Source: an uncultured bacterium
GTDB taxonomy: Bacteria > Verrucomicrobiota > Lentisphaeria > Victivallales > UBA1829
Assembly (NCBI GenBank): GCA_949292215.1
Contig: CASEYW010000137.1
Span: forward strand, 1 to 50,568
DNA: 50,568 nucleotides
Direction: 5' to 3'
Positions 41,421 to 50,519 of the stretch are shown one piece after another; within the stretch, counting starts at the first letter, position 1, and each line of letters starts with the position of its first letter. A model generated the notes under the pieces. The model was not told the DNA's origin. It saw only the letters and a program-made list of their open reading frames with translations, and searched no databases. The position numbers and the translations under genes are program-made.

Positions 41421-42962
41421 TTATTTGGAGGTTTCTTTTTTGAGTTCCAGAGAAAGCGCTTTTGCTTCCGCCGCATCATCCGCGCCTTTTTCCGCAGCGA
41501 CCGGAGAAGGTGCGGCGGAACTCCGGATGATCTCGTTTTCCGGCAGAAGTTTTCCCGCCCATGCCGCGAGTCCGGCATCGGGAGCCACCCAGTCTGCCTG
41601 GAGAGTAACAAACACTTTCGCATTCGATCTGGAAATCTTTTCCGTTCCAAAGAGGTATTTCAGAATCGGAAGATCGGAAAGAAAGGGAACTCCGATGTTC
41701 TGCCGGACCTCGTAACTCTGTTCCCATGTCCCGAGCAGCTGTTCCCTGCCGACATCGAAGCAAAGTGAGGATGCCATTCCGGTCGAATTCACCAGCTGAG
41801 TTCCCAGATTGCTGCTTTCCACCGGCGAGGAGACTGAAAAATCGTATCCGAACAAAATCGTTCCGGAAACATTGCCGGGCTCTTCCTCATAGTAGAGATA
41901 GCCGTCTTTGCTTTCGGTTTTCCGGTATTTTCCGCCTTTGAAATTGATGGTTGCGTTTCCGATTTTCAAAGTATAGGTGGTTGTACCGCCTTCCTCCACA
42001 GTGGTTTTGTCATTATCGCTCTTGACGATGTTCTGAAAATCCGGGGCAAACGAGATCTCGGCATCCGAACCGTTCACAAGCGTGACGGAAGCGGAAGACG
42101 CAACTGTTGCGATTCCCTCCTGTTCCAGAATCTTGAGAAAACTCGCATCAAACTGCGGCGCAAAAAAAACGCCTCCGAAAGCAAACTGTGAACTGCTCAG
42201 ATACTCAAACCCCTTTGTTCCGAGCAATTCAACTATTTTTTCAATCCCCCAGGAGTTGAACATGTTTGCTCCGGCGCCGAACAGATCGAGCCCGGGTCCG
42301 TTCTTCCAGGCAACATAATCTATGCCGAGATCGCGCAGAACACTTTCACGCACCTCGTACACGTTCAAAGTCAAGGCAACCTGCGGAACGGGACGATCCA
42401 GCGCGGCAAGCCATTTTTGAATCTGCGCGCCTTTGGAAACGGAACTTTTCCAATAGATCATGGCACAGGCGATATCAGCATACGCACGACCGTTGTCATC
42501 CAGAATATTCCGATTGATGATCTGCTTCATGTCCTCGCTTGTCCGGTACTTTGTATAGTACACGAAGTTGCTGATTCCGGTGCCTTCGATACCAGAACCC
42601 ATGGAATCGGGTTTCCCGCAGGGACGGTCCAGCGCTTTTACAATCTCATCCACATACGGCAGCATTGCGGTTCCCGTGGAAACGACAAGATACTCCTGTT
42701 TACCGGCAGCATAATGCAGACGCTGGACCCGGGAGTCTGTCCGGTAACGTTTGACCGCCCCTTCAACAAACGGCGTAATATCCGATGCTCGGACATAACG
42801 GAGTTCATAGATTTTTGTCGACATATACTTCTGTGCATTGTCCTGAAGCCATTCAATGCGCTTCACCTTTTCCTCTCTGCCGCCCCCCGTTCCCCCGGAT
42901 AGCGCGGACGCACAGACGGCAAGCAGAAATCCGGCCGTAACCACCCTGAAATACGTTCTCAT
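41421..42962 (-). CDS. Secretin-like outer-membrane protein, paralogue B
   Basis: A 513-residue exported protein with signal peptide MRTYFRVVTAGFLLAVCASA. It shares blocks with the downstream paralogue: IYELRYVRASDITPFVEGAV, FVYYTKYRTSEDMKQIIN and DLGIDYVAWKNGPGLDLF. Its C-terminal secretin signature is IGVPFLSDLPILKYLFGTE, followed by a Glu/Ala-rich tail of about 60 residues that paralogue A lacks. AAGGAG precedes the ATG. It is the first gene of the pair and lies behind a sigma-54-like promoter. It may be a pilotin-like or alternative ring component rather than a full channel. Confidence 0.78.
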   Translation of the reverse strand: MRTYFRVVTAGFLLAVCASALSGGTGGGREEKVKRIEWLQDNAQKYMSTKIYELRYVRASDITPFVEGAVKRYRTDSRVQRLHYAAGKQEYLVVSTGTAMLPYVDEIVKALDRPCGKPDSMGSGIEGTGISNFVYYTKYRTSEDMKQIINRNILDDNGRAYADIACAMIYWKSSVSKGAQIQKWLAALDRPVPQVALTLNVYEVRESVLRDLGIDYVAWKNGPGLDLFGAGANMFNSWGIEKIVELLGTKGFEYLSSSQFAFGGVFFAPQFDASFLKILEQEGIATVASSASVTLVNGSDAEISFAPDFQNIVKSDNDKTTVEEGGTTTYTLKIGNATINFKGGKYRKTESKDGYLYYEEEPGNVSGTILFGYDFSVSSPVESSNLGTQLVNSTGMASSLCFDVGREQLLGTWEQSYEVRQNIGVPFLSDLPILKYLFGTEKISRSNAKVFVTLQADWVAPDAGLAAWAGKLLPENEIIRSSAAPSPVAAEKGADDAAEAKALSLELKKETSK

Positions 42963-43030
42963 TTTTGTCTCCTTTCCTTTTCATCAGTTCCTTTGCCGCA
43001 CCGATTTCAACGCAGCGTTGCATTGGATTA

Positions 43031-43046
43031 AGCATTTCACATGCCA
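43031..43046 (-). promoter_or_regulatory. Candidate sigma-54 promoter of the secretin pair
   Basis: On the minus strand TGGCATGTGAAATGCT matches the consensus TGGCAYR-N4-TTGCW, with invariant GG and GC at the right spacing and one mismatch. Transcription would start near 43020, 58 bases before the ATG of the first secretin-like gene. No good -10/-35 pair competes in the region. Support is sequence match only. Confidence 0.6.
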
Positions 43047-43141
43047 AAAAAGGAAACAAAATCTCCTTCACCTCATTCAGGTCCGGAGAAAGAAAAACAG
43101 AGAAGCTTCAAATCACAAAAATGTCATTTTCCTTGAAACTT

Positions 43142-43180
43142 TCACATTTCCGTCATTTTTGATATTCACGGGAAATGTGA
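43142..43180. repeat. Perfect 10-base inverted repeat, possible enhancer-binding-protein site
   Basis: TCACATTTCC (43142-43151) and GGAAATGTGA (43171-43180) are exact inverted copies separated by 19 bases. The centre lies about 140 bases upstream of the predicted sigma-54 start, within the usual range of upstream activator sites. It could instead be an RNA hairpin in the leader or trailer of neighbouring transcripts; no T-run follows. Confidence 0.5.
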
Positions 43181-43384
43181 CAAATACAAAACGATGCCTC
43201 GGTATTTTTCCGGGCCGGGGACGCCGCTTTGCCGCGGTCCAGCGGCGGAAAATGCCAGCCAAACAAAACACGACTTTTTCTCTTCTGCCTTTGCCGGGAG
43301 TTTGCGCTGCGGGTTATCCGCCTGTTCCCCGGAGCAAAGCAGATCACAGGCGTGTACCGGACATCGGCACCCGCACGAGTGAAT

Positions 43385-44983
43385 TTATTTTCCGGTAATC
43401 TGCTCTTCCAGCCAGCGGGAAATTTTTTCGGAAACAAGTTCGAAATCGTCTTCGATGTCACCAACACGCAGTTCGAGGTTTTCGATGTCTTCCTCTTCCA
43501 GAACGGCATCGCGATCCAGAATAAAAAGGGTGTCCAGCACATCCTTGTGGAGCTTGACCATCTGCTCTTTCAGGTCGTGAGGCAGTTTGGCTGTTCTGTG
43601 TGCAAGAACGGCCGCTGAGAGTTCTATTCTGGAATCCGTCAGTTCCAGCAGACGCGCGCGCAGAGGTGCCCGGAGCGAATCCATATTATGACTGTAATGT
43701 TCGAAGGTCAGTTCCCAGAGCTCTTCGACAAAATTCAGATAAGCCGCCTCCTGGGCCTCGTCGGTAAACACAAGTTTCAGCAGGTTTTCATGGACACGGG
43801 CAAATTCCGCAAATGTTTCCGCTCCATTGGCGATGGTATCCATCATATATGCCTGTAGTTCGGTCTCCTGAATCGGAGCATGGATTTCCGCCAGAATGGC
43901 CTCGATGGACTCCATTGTCCCCTGCGATGCGGAAAAATCTTCCGGAGCCAGATCACCAAAATCGCCCTGATCTTTCTTTTCTCCGGATTCATGGTCATAA
44001 CCATGTCCGCATGCGCAGCTCCCGGAATGGGAATTCCGTCCGGTGGAATCTTCCGGTTGAGAAGAGACGGAGGAATCTTCAAGCATCTCGTTTGAAATCA
44101 GTGTCCATTCCGCGCCGTCGCGGCGGAAGGAGATGGTCTGCATCATGTTCTGGAAAAGGTCGACCGGGGGCCCCGGAATCCGGCGCACATCGTTTCCGGC
44201 AGCGGCAGCATAAACATAGGCGAATGTCAGTTGTTCATGGATTTCGAGGGAGTCCTTGTAATCTCGGCAGACATCCGTCAGGGCCGATTCGAATTTATCA
44301 ATCCAGATGTTCACCTCCCGCGGAGAAGGACTGTCCACCCGCGGAACGTGGGAGATCGTCACTTTTCCTTCACTCCATGACTCGATTTTACAGCGAATCA
44401 AATCTCCGTTCCGGAAATTGACATCCTTGTAAAACGCGGAGCAGTCGAATGCCTCCAGAATTACCGGCATGGCATCTTTCAAGCCCCCCATCCGCCGGAT
44501 GCTGTCATAATTTTCCTGAGACTCAGCGATCAGCATATCCATCGTTCCGGCAGGTCCCAGCATGAGGAAGAGATCGGAAATTTCCCCATAGTTCACGCGA
44601 ATTTCCTTCAGACTGAATGCCTCCCGGGAATGCTTTGCCGAAATTTCGAGTTCATCCGGATAAAGCTCCGCCGGATGAAACGGTTCGAAACGTGCCGCAG
44701 GAATCAGGATTCCCTTTGCGATTTCGACCTCACGGGGTTTGCAAAGAAATTCCGTTCCCCGGAAAAAATGATCCAGGATATAATAGAGGTCCGAAGAATG
44801 TTTTCTCGCGACCAGTCCACAGGAATCGAGAATACCGCAGACACGGCGGAGAACGGTCTCCCTGTCCTCTCCCTCCGCCTGCGGTTCCAGTTCGGAAGCC
44901 AGCTCTTCCGCATCGAAACATTCCAGTTTAGAATCGTCGAGGAATTTCATCACCCCGGATTCGAGTTTGTCATAGCTCAGCAT
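43385..44983 (-). CDS. Unknown 532-residue acidic protein at the end of the nusA operon
   Basis: I do not recognise this family. It has no signal peptide or membrane segment and is strongly acidic. The N-terminal 80 residues look helical and could be a winged helix. A segment near residues 195-215 (NGDLIRCKIESWSEGKVTIS) is reminiscent of an S1/OB strand pattern. A low-complexity linker near residues 305-345 contains a Cys/His cluster (CACGHGYDHES) that could bind metal. The C-terminal 190 residues are helical and end in an acidic coiled-coil-like stretch. AAAGGAG precedes the start, 18 bases after truB, so it is translated with the translation/RNA genes. Confidence 0.75.
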   Translation of the reverse strand: MLSYDKLESGVMKFLDDSKLECFDAEELASELEPQAEGEDRETVLRRVCGILDSCGLVARKHSSDLYYILDHFFRGTEFLCKPREVEIAKGILIPAARFEPFHPAELYPDELEISAKHSREAFSLKEIRVNYGEISDLFLMLGPAGTMDMLIAESQENYDSIRRMGGLKDAMPVILEAFDCSAFYKDVNFRNGDLIRCKIESWSEGKVTISHVPRVDSPSPREVNIWIDKFESALTDVCRDYKDSLEIHEQLTFAYVYAAAAGNDVRRIPGPPVDLFQNMMQTISFRRDGAEWTLISNEMLEDSSVSSQPEDSTGRNSHSGSCACGHGYDHESGEKKDQGDFGDLAPEDFSASQGTMESIEAILAEIHAPIQETELQAYMMDTIANGAETFAEFARVHENLLKLVFTDEAQEAAYLNFVEELWELTFEHYSHNMDSLRAPLRARLLELTDSRIELSAAVLAHRTAKLPHDLKEQMVKLHKDVLDTLFILDRDAVLEEEDIENLELRVGDIEDDFELVSEKISRWLEEQITGK

Positions 44984-45001
44984 AGCGTTGGGAGTCTCCT
45001 T

Positions 45002-45763
45002 TCAGAAGGAAGAAAACGTTGTCATTTTTGCCAGTTTTTTATGCAGGAATTCCGTAACGGCATCCTCAAGTTCCGGCTGTTCCCAGGTTTTTATGGTATC
45101 AATGTCGTATGCGTCATCAAGACTGAATTCTCCGCTGCGGATTCGGTTCAGGCTGTAGAGACAGGCGCCGCAGCCGAGGTATTCTCCGATATCTGCGCAC
45201 AGGGTGCGCACATACGTACCTTTGGAGCAGCTGACGACAAAATCAGCATAAGGCAGTTCAATGTTGGTCACACGAATGGAAAAGATGGTCACTGGTTTTG
45301 CCTCCCGTTCCACTTCGATTCCCTTGCGGGCAAGATCATACAGCCGGTCGCCGTCATGCTTCTTGGCGGAAACCATTGGCGGGACCTGGAGAATTTCCCC
45401 GGTAAATTTTGCGAATGCGCTGCGAAGTTCTTCCGGAGAGATGCCGGAATAGTCGGAAGTGCTGAGCACTTCTCCGTCCATATCCTGTGAATCGGTCACG
45501 GTACCGAGGAGAATGCGCCCCTCGTAGGTTTTGTCCTCTCCGCTGAATTTCTGGCTGAGTTTGGTAAATTTTCCGAGCACGATGACAAGAAGGCCGGTTG
45601 CTGCGGGATCCAGCGTTCCACAATGTCCCACCTTCGGGACATTGAAACGGGAACGTATGAACCCGACCACGTCATGACTTGTCCACGTTGCCGGTTTATT
45701 AACCAGAAGGATGCCGCTTTTTTCAAACGGCGGAAGGCGATGCTTATTGGGGTTGTGTCTCAT
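45002..45763 (-). CDS. truB: tRNA pseudouridine-55 synthase
   Basis: A 253-residue enzyme that isomerises U55 in the T-loop of tRNAs. The catalytic aspartate is in HCGTLDPAATGLLVIVLG near residue 50. KPATWTSHDVV and CSKGTYVRTLCADIG are further family blocks. The C-terminal region is short, lacking a full PUA domain. It overlaps the end of nrnA by 20 bases. Confidence 0.93.
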   Translation of the reverse strand: MRHNPNKHRLPPFEKSGILLVNKPATWTSHDVVGFIRSRFNVPKVGHCGTLDPAATGLLVIVLGKFTKLSQKFSGEDKTYEGRILLGTVTDSQDMDGEVLSTSDYSGISPEELRSAFAKFTGEILQVPPMVSAKKHDGDRLYDLARKGIEVEREAKPVTIFSIRVTNIELPYADFVVSCSKGTYVRTLCADIGEYLGCGACLYSLNRIRSGEFSLDDAYDIDTIKTWEQPELEDAVTEFLHKKLAKMTTFSSF

Positions 45764-46727
45764 TTCGTTTCAATTCCGTTTCCACATGCTTCACTAAAAT
45801 TGCTTCGGCTTCCTCTGCAGAGGAGGCCGGGATAAACCCACCGGCAGCCATTTCGTGTCCGCCGCCATTCAGGGAGCGCGCGATTCTGCCAGCGGAATAA
45901 GGCGGATTTTTCGAGCGCAGAGAAAGTTTAAACCCTCCATTTTCCGGACGGAGCATTGCGGCGAATTCCACTCCGGCAATATTGCGCGGGATCTCGATCA
46001 GCGTCTCCGTATTGCGGATCTCGACTCCGAACCGCTTCAGGAGTCCGTGGTCAAGAATCATCCATGCGAGACGCCCGTCAAGCGCGGTCTTCAGGTGATG
46101 TGTCACAAGCTCGGCTTCCAGACGCACCACGTTTTCCGGTTTTGAACAGTAGGATGCCACAATGATGCGATGATGATCTGCACCAAGTTCCATCAGCTCG
46201 GCAGCAGTGCGCAGAGCGTCGGCGGAAGTGTTGTCGAAGCGGAAACAACCGCTGTCCGTAATCACACCGAGCAGCAGACGGGTCGCATTTTCCGGAGAGA
46301 TATGAAAACCGTTGTCACGAAACAATGTATAGACGATCTGCGAAGCGGAACAGGCCGCAGGATTCAGAATGGAAAGGGTTCCGAATTTTTCGTTGTCCGG
46401 ATGATGATCGATATTGATGATCTCTCCGCAATTCTCGACGGGATATTTCCCCGCGGCAAGCCGTTTCCGTGTGGAACAGTCAAGCGCAATGAAAAGAGAT
46501 GCTTCCAGTCCTTCTGCGGAAACGACTACATTTTCCGGCAGGAATTCCGCATAGCTGTCCGGAGCAGGATCCGGCAGAATCGCCTTTGCCCGGAATCCGT
46601 TCTCCTTCAAAATGGAAGCTGCGGCACTGAGAGAAGCTATCGCATCACCGTCCGGACGCTCATGCGTCGCAATCAGAATCAGACCGGAACCGACGGACCG
46701 CAGAAGCGAAAGGAAATCGGAAGCCAT
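45744..46727 (-). CDS. nrnA: DHH-family phosphoesterase, NrnA-like (nanoRNase / pAp phosphatase)
   Basis: A 327-residue bifunctional-type enzyme of the DHH-DHHA1 class. ERPDGDAIASLSAA near residue 25, NIDHHPDNEKFGT near residue 110 and the DHHA1 motif NGGGHEMAAGGF near residue 292 are all intact. Relatives degrade short oligoribonucleotides and 3'-phosphoadenosine 5'-phosphate. Its place between rbfA and truB is the standard one in many bacteria. The start overlaps the rbfA stop by one base. Confidence 0.88.
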   Translation of the reverse strand: MASDFLSLLRSVGSGLILIATHERPDGDAIASLSAAASILKENGFRAKAILPDPAPDSYAEFLPENVVVSAEGLEASLFIALDCSTRKRLAAGKYPVENCGEIINIDHHPDNEKFGTLSILNPAACSASQIVYTLFRDNGFHISPENATRLLLGVITDSGCFRFDNTSADALRTAAELMELGADHHRIIVASYCSKPENVVRLEAELVTHHLKTALDGRLAWMILDHGLLKRFGVEIRNTETLIEIPRNIAGVEFAAMLRPENGGFKLSLRSKNPPYSAGRIARSLNGGGHEMAAGGFIPASSAEEAEAILVKHVETELKRNETQPQ

Positions 46728-47092
46728 CAGCGTTCCTCCTCTCCGGATTCCAGTTCCCGAAGGATATTGAGTACGCGGTCCCCCTCCTCCAGATTTCTGT
46801 CAATGGTAAAACGAAGGACCGGTGTATATTTCAGAATAACCGTCTTCGATACCCGCTTCTGGATCAGCGCACGTTTTTCCTCCAGCAGGAAAAGCGCATT
46901 TTTCTCCGCCTCTTTTCCGCCGCCGTAAACGCTGACGTAAACGGTTGCATTCTTCAGGCAGGAAGAACACTGAACCTTGGTAATTGAAATCAGCACATTC
47001 GGAATCGTGATATTTTCCTTTTCAAGGATCTCCGCGATCTCCCGCTTGAGAATCTCGTTGACGCGGGCTATTCTGTCAGGCGCGAATGCCAT
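46727..47092 (-). CDS. rbfA: Ribosome-binding factor A
   Basis: A 121-residue KH-like protein needed for 16S rRNA 5'-end maturation and 30S assembly. DRIARVNEILKREIAEIL opens it, and YVSVYGGGKEAEKNALFLLE and LRFTIDRNLEEGDRVLNIL follow the family. It lies between infB and nrnA, as is usual. A hairpin sits in the 74-base gap from infB. Confidence 0.92.
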   Translation of the reverse strand: MAFAPDRIARVNEILKREIAEILEKENITIPNVLISITKVQCSSCLKNATVYVSVYGGGKEAEKNALFLLEEKRALIQKRVSKTVILKYTPVLRFTIDRNLEEGDRVLNILRELESGEEER

Positions 47093-47137
47093 ATTGACTC
47101 TCCCTTTTGAACGGTGAATGAATCTGGGAAACGAGCT

Positions 47138-47160
47138 TTCCGCAGGAAATCCCTGCGGAA
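47138..47160 (-). other. Hairpin between infB and rbfA
   Basis: On the minus strand TTCCGCAGG and CCTGCGGAA form a perfect nine-base stem around a five-base loop, seven bases after the infB stop. No T-run follows, so it is more likely an RNA-processing or stability element, or a site of partial attenuation, than a full terminator. Confidence 0.6.
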
Positions 47161-47166
47161 GATCCG

Positions 47167-49200
47167 TTACAGGGTGGCTTTTCGAAGTTCGATATCGTAA
47201 ACCTGAATGATGTCACCGACATCGAAATCTGTAAAGTTGTCCAGTTTGATTCCGCATTCAAGTCCCTGTTTGACCTCGCGAACATCATCCTGGAAGCGGC
47301 GGAGCGACCGAACTTCGCCGTTGAATATCAGCTCATTTCTGCGGAATACCCGTGCCTTGGCTCCAACTTTCACCACACCTTTTTCCACGACACATCCGCA
47401 AACGCGGGGACCTTTGGAAAGTTCAAAGATCTGAAGAATCTTTGCAACCCCGAGTTCACGATCGCGCTTTTCAGGTTCGAGCCGTCCGGCAAGAGCATCC
47501 GTGATATCTTCAATCAGCTCGTAAATGATGCTGTAAAGACGAATCTCCACCTTCTCCTTCTTCGCCAGAGCGTTCACCCCGGGATTGACCCGGACATGGA
47601 ACCCGACAACTATCCCCTGCGAAGAAGCCGCAAGCAGAACATCGTTTTCCGTGATTGCTCCGACTCCAGCATGAATCACATTGATGCTGATTTTTTCGGA
47701 AGGCAGCTTTTTGAATGCCTCGGCAATCGCTTCGCAGGACCCGTTGACATCGGCCTTCAGCACAACACAGAGAGAATTCTTCTTGTCGCTCTCCATTTTG
47801 CTGAACAGGTCCTCAAGACTGACCCCGGCCGACGCATTGCTGAGAAGATTCTTCTCCCGGTTTGCCTGAGCACGTTCCTCCGCAAGCTCTCTGGCATGAT
47901 GTTCGCTGGAACAAACGATGAGTTTTGTTCCGGCTTCAGGCACTCCGCTGAGGCCGGCAATCTTCACCGGCATTCCGGGACCGGCGGACTTCACACGCTG
48001 TCCGCGGCTGTCCGTCAGATTCTTGACTTTTCCCCAGTATTCGCCGCAAAGGACCGGATCACCGATTTTAATCGTTCCATTTTTAACAATAATGCTAGCT
48101 GTCGGGCCGAATCCCTGTTCCAGCTGGGACTCCAGCACATAGGCAGCCCCCGGGCGTTTCGGATTGGCCTTGAGTTCCAGCATTTCCGCCTCCAGCAGTA
48201 TCCGCTCCAGGAGATCCTGAATGCCCTGCCCTGTCTTTGCAGAAACGCGGATTGCAGCGGTTTCGCCGCCCCATTCCTCGGAGGTCAGGCCGTTCTGCTG
48301 CATATTGAGAAGGACCTTGTCTGGATTCGCGTCCGGCAGGTCCATTTTATTGATAGCCACAATAATCGGCACACCGGCAGCCTTCGCATGATTCAGCGCC
48401 TCAATCGTCTGCGGCATGAAACCGTCATCCGCGGCGGCAACAAGCACCACAATATCGGTGACATTTGCACCGCGTGCACGCATGGCGGTAAATGCTTCAT
48501 GACCCGGCGTATCCACAAACGTAATGGTCTTGCCGTTCACATTGACAACGGATGCTCCGATATGCTGCGTAATTCCGCCGGCCTCACCGCCTGCGATATC
48601 CGTCTTTCGGATACGGTCCTGCAAAGAGGTCTTGCCGTGGTCGACATGCCCCATGAAGGTTACGATCGGGCACCGGGGTACGACATCCTTCGGATCATCC
48701 TGATACTCAAAGTCCTCGGGATTTTCAGTATCCTCGGCAGTTTCGCGCTTTTTCTCCTGTTCTCTGGAACCGACGGTCAGTTCAATGCCGCACTTTTTTG
48801 CATACTCGACAGCGACTTCAGGAGTCACGGTCTGATTGATGCTGGCGAGGACATTCATCTGCATAAGCCCGCTGACGACCTCGTTCGGTTTCTTTCCCAG
48901 AGCCTCTGCAAGAGCCTTTACGACAATCGGCGGAGTGACCGTTGCGGATTTCAAGCCTGCCCCTTCGGAAGCGGCTGCGGCTCCCTGTTCACGATTTTTT
49001 CCCTTGCCTTTCGCCTTGCGTTTGGCAATATAATCCTCAAAATAGAGCTCAACAATATCAACCGCATCGGCGGGGATGGAGGAAGAAGCGCTTTTGACGT
49101 CATCAAAGCCCTGTTCATTCAGTTCCCGGATCACATCCTTGGGCGACATACCGTATTTGCCGGCAATATCCTTGACTTTCAAATTCTTAGCTGGCGACAT
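47167..49200 (-). CDS. infB: Translation initiation factor IF-2
   Basis: A 677-residue GTPase that brings initiator tRNA to the ribosome. An IF2 N-terminal module ([20 protein letters not shown]) is followed by a short Lys/Gly/Glu-rich linker and a second IF2_N module near residue 95. The G domain has GHVDHGKTS (G1, near residue 187), DTPGHEAF (G3) and NKMD (G4). Domains II, III and IV follow, ending [10 protein letters not shown]. The protein is shorter than the E. coli factor mainly in the linker. Confidence 0.96.
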   Translation of the reverse strand: MSPAKNLKVKDIAGKYGMSPKDVIRELNEQGFDDVKSASSSIPADAVDIVELYFEDYIAKRKAKGKGKNREQGAAAASEGAGLKSATVTPPIVVKALAEALGKKPNEVVSGLMQMNVLASINQTVTPEVAVEYAKKCGIELTVGSREQEKKRETAEDTENPEDFEYQDDPKDVVPRCPIVTFMGHVDHGKTSLQDRIRKTDIAGGEAGGITQHIGASVVNVNGKTITFVDTPGHEAFTAMRARGANVTDIVVLVAAADDGFMPQTIEALNHAKAAGVPIIVAINKMDLPDANPDKVLLNMQQNGLTSEEWGGETAAIRVSAKTGQGIQDLLERILLEAEMLELKANPKRPGAAYVLESQLEQGFGPTASIIVKNGTIKIGDPVLCGEYWGKVKNLTDSRGQRVKSAGPGMPVKIAGLSGVPEAGTKLIVCSSEHHARELAEERAQANREKNLLSNASAGVSLEDLFSKMESDKKNSLCVVLKADVNGSCEAIAEAFKKLPSEKISINVIHAGVGAITENDVLLAASSQGIVVGFHVRVNPGVNALAKKEKVEIRLYSIIYELIEDITDALAGRLEPEKRDRELGVAKILQIFELSKGPRVCGCVVEKGVVKVGAKARVFRRNELIFNGEVRSLRRFQDDVREVKQGLECGIKLDNFTDFDVGDIIQVYDIELRKATL

Positions 49201-49226
49201 ATTTCTTCATCCTCCGGTTCCGCTGG

Positions 49227-50519
49227 TCACTCTTTCTCGGAAGTCCCTGCGCTGTTTTGTTTTGCAATTTTATCCACGATCACGCTCACGGTTTCCGGTG
49301 AGAGTCCTTCGATCGCTTCCAGATCGGAAACCTGAACGGCCTTCAGCCCGTCGATGGTAAGAAAACCGTTGTTGACAAGAACCGCCGCTTCCGCAAGCGG
49401 AATTCCAAGAAGCCCGGAAAGATGTTCCGTAATATGAGCCTTCTTTTCATCGAACGATTCGGTTTTTTCCTCTTCGGGCTCCTCTTCGGCCGCCTTGATG
49501 TCAATCTTCCAGCCGAGAAGTTTCTGCGCGAGTTTGACATTCTGCGCCTTTTTGCCGAACGCCAGGCGGGAATTTTCCGGAGAGACATAGAATGTCACGA
49601 TTCTGGCGCTTTCATCAACCTCGATTTTTTCCGCTTTTGCCGGATGAAGCGCATTCGCAGCATACTCCATGATGTTTTCGGAATAATTGATCACATCAAC
49701 CCGCTCGCCGCCAAGCTCGTTGGTAATGTTCTTCACTCGCATTCCGCGCATGCCCACGCAGGCGCCCACGGGATCAATCCGGGGATCACCGCTCCTGACG
49801 GCGATTTTGGTTCTCACGCCCGGATCACGGGCAATGGCAACGATTTCCACCACACCGTCGTGAATCTCGGAAACCTCGCGCTCCAGCAGACGGCGGATGA
49901 ACAGAGGCGACGTTCTGGAAAGAATCAGGCTCGGCCCCGCCACATTGATGTCAACTTTCAGGAGCACGGCATTGATTCTGTCACCCGGCATATACTGTTC
50001 AGTCGGCACTTTATCCCTGGGGGAAAGAATCCCTTCGGCTTTCTGAAGATCGACAATGATGGAGCCCGCATCGTAGCGTCGGACAATGCCATTGACGATC
50101 TGACCGACCTTGTCTTCAAATTCATCCTTGACGATCGCCTTTTCCGCCTTGCGGATCTGCTGAAGGATCGCCTGTTTCGCGGTCTGGGCGGCGATGCGCC
50201 CGAAATCCTCAGGCGTGACCTCCCACTTGATGGTTTCACCGGGCTGCACTTCCGGATAGCGGACGCGCGCAGCCGAAAGCAGAATCTGATCGTTATTCGG
50301 ATTTGCCTCGACCACCTCAAGATTTGCCCATGCACGGATATCACCGGTGGTTCTGTCGATTTTCACTTCAAGATCACTGGCCGGGTGTATGCTTTTGCGG
50401 GATGCCGTCAGCAGTGCTTTTTCCACCGCGTCGATCAGCTGATCCTTGCTCACTCCCCGATCTTGTTCCATATAGTCCAAAATGGCCAGAAGTTCGTGAT
50501 TCATTGTCGTTTCCTCCAC
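49227..50519 (-). CDS. nusA: Transcription termination/antitermination factor NusA
   Basis: A 430-residue RNA-polymerase-associated factor. The N-terminal domain (residues about 1-125) binds polymerase. An S1 domain (VGQIVNGIVRRYDAGSIIVD) and two KH domains (RIDPVGACVGMRGMRVKNI, LAFGKKAQNVKLAQKLLGW) follow. The C-terminus is a single helix-hairpin-helix unit (LTIDGLKAVQVSDLEAIEGL) with an acidic tail. GGAGGAAACGACA precedes the ATG. It is the first visible gene of the operon; rimP would be expected just upstream, outside the window. Confidence 0.95.
   Translation of the reverse strand: MEETTMNHELLAILDYMEQDRGVSKDQLIDAVEKALLTASRKSIHPASDLEVKIDRTTGDIRAWANLEVVEANPNNDQILLSAARVRYPEVQPGETIKWEVTPEDFGRIAAQTAKQAILQQIRKAEKAIVKDEFEDKVGQIVNGIVRRYDAGSIIVDLQKAEGILSPRDKVPTEQYMPGDRINAVLLKVDINVAGPSLILSRTSPLFIRRLLEREVSEIHDGVVEIVAIARDPGVRTKIAVRSGDPRIDPVGACVGMRGMRVKNITNELGGERVDVINYSENIMEYAANALHPAKAEKIEVDESARIVTFYVSPENSRLAFGKKAQNVKLAQKLLGWKIDIKAAEEEPEEEKTESFDEKKAHITEHLSGLLGIPLAEAAVLVNNGFLTIDGLKAVQVSDLEAIEGLSPETVSVIVDKIAKQNSAGTSEKE

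Larger units (their letters stand above)
42963..43384 (-). other. Intergenic control region between the unknown gene and the secretin pair
   Basis: This stretch holds the sigma-54-like promoter and the inverted repeat listed separately. Apart from those I see no gene. A CG-rich part (43200-43260) could form weak hairpins such as GCCGC/GCGGC but has no clear terminator for the nusA operon, which ends at 43385. Confidence 0.5.

Noticed and set aside
47596..49335. 579-residue open frame antisense to infB
   Set aside because: IF-2 with intact G motifs occupies the other strand; the antisense product is low in recognisable structure.
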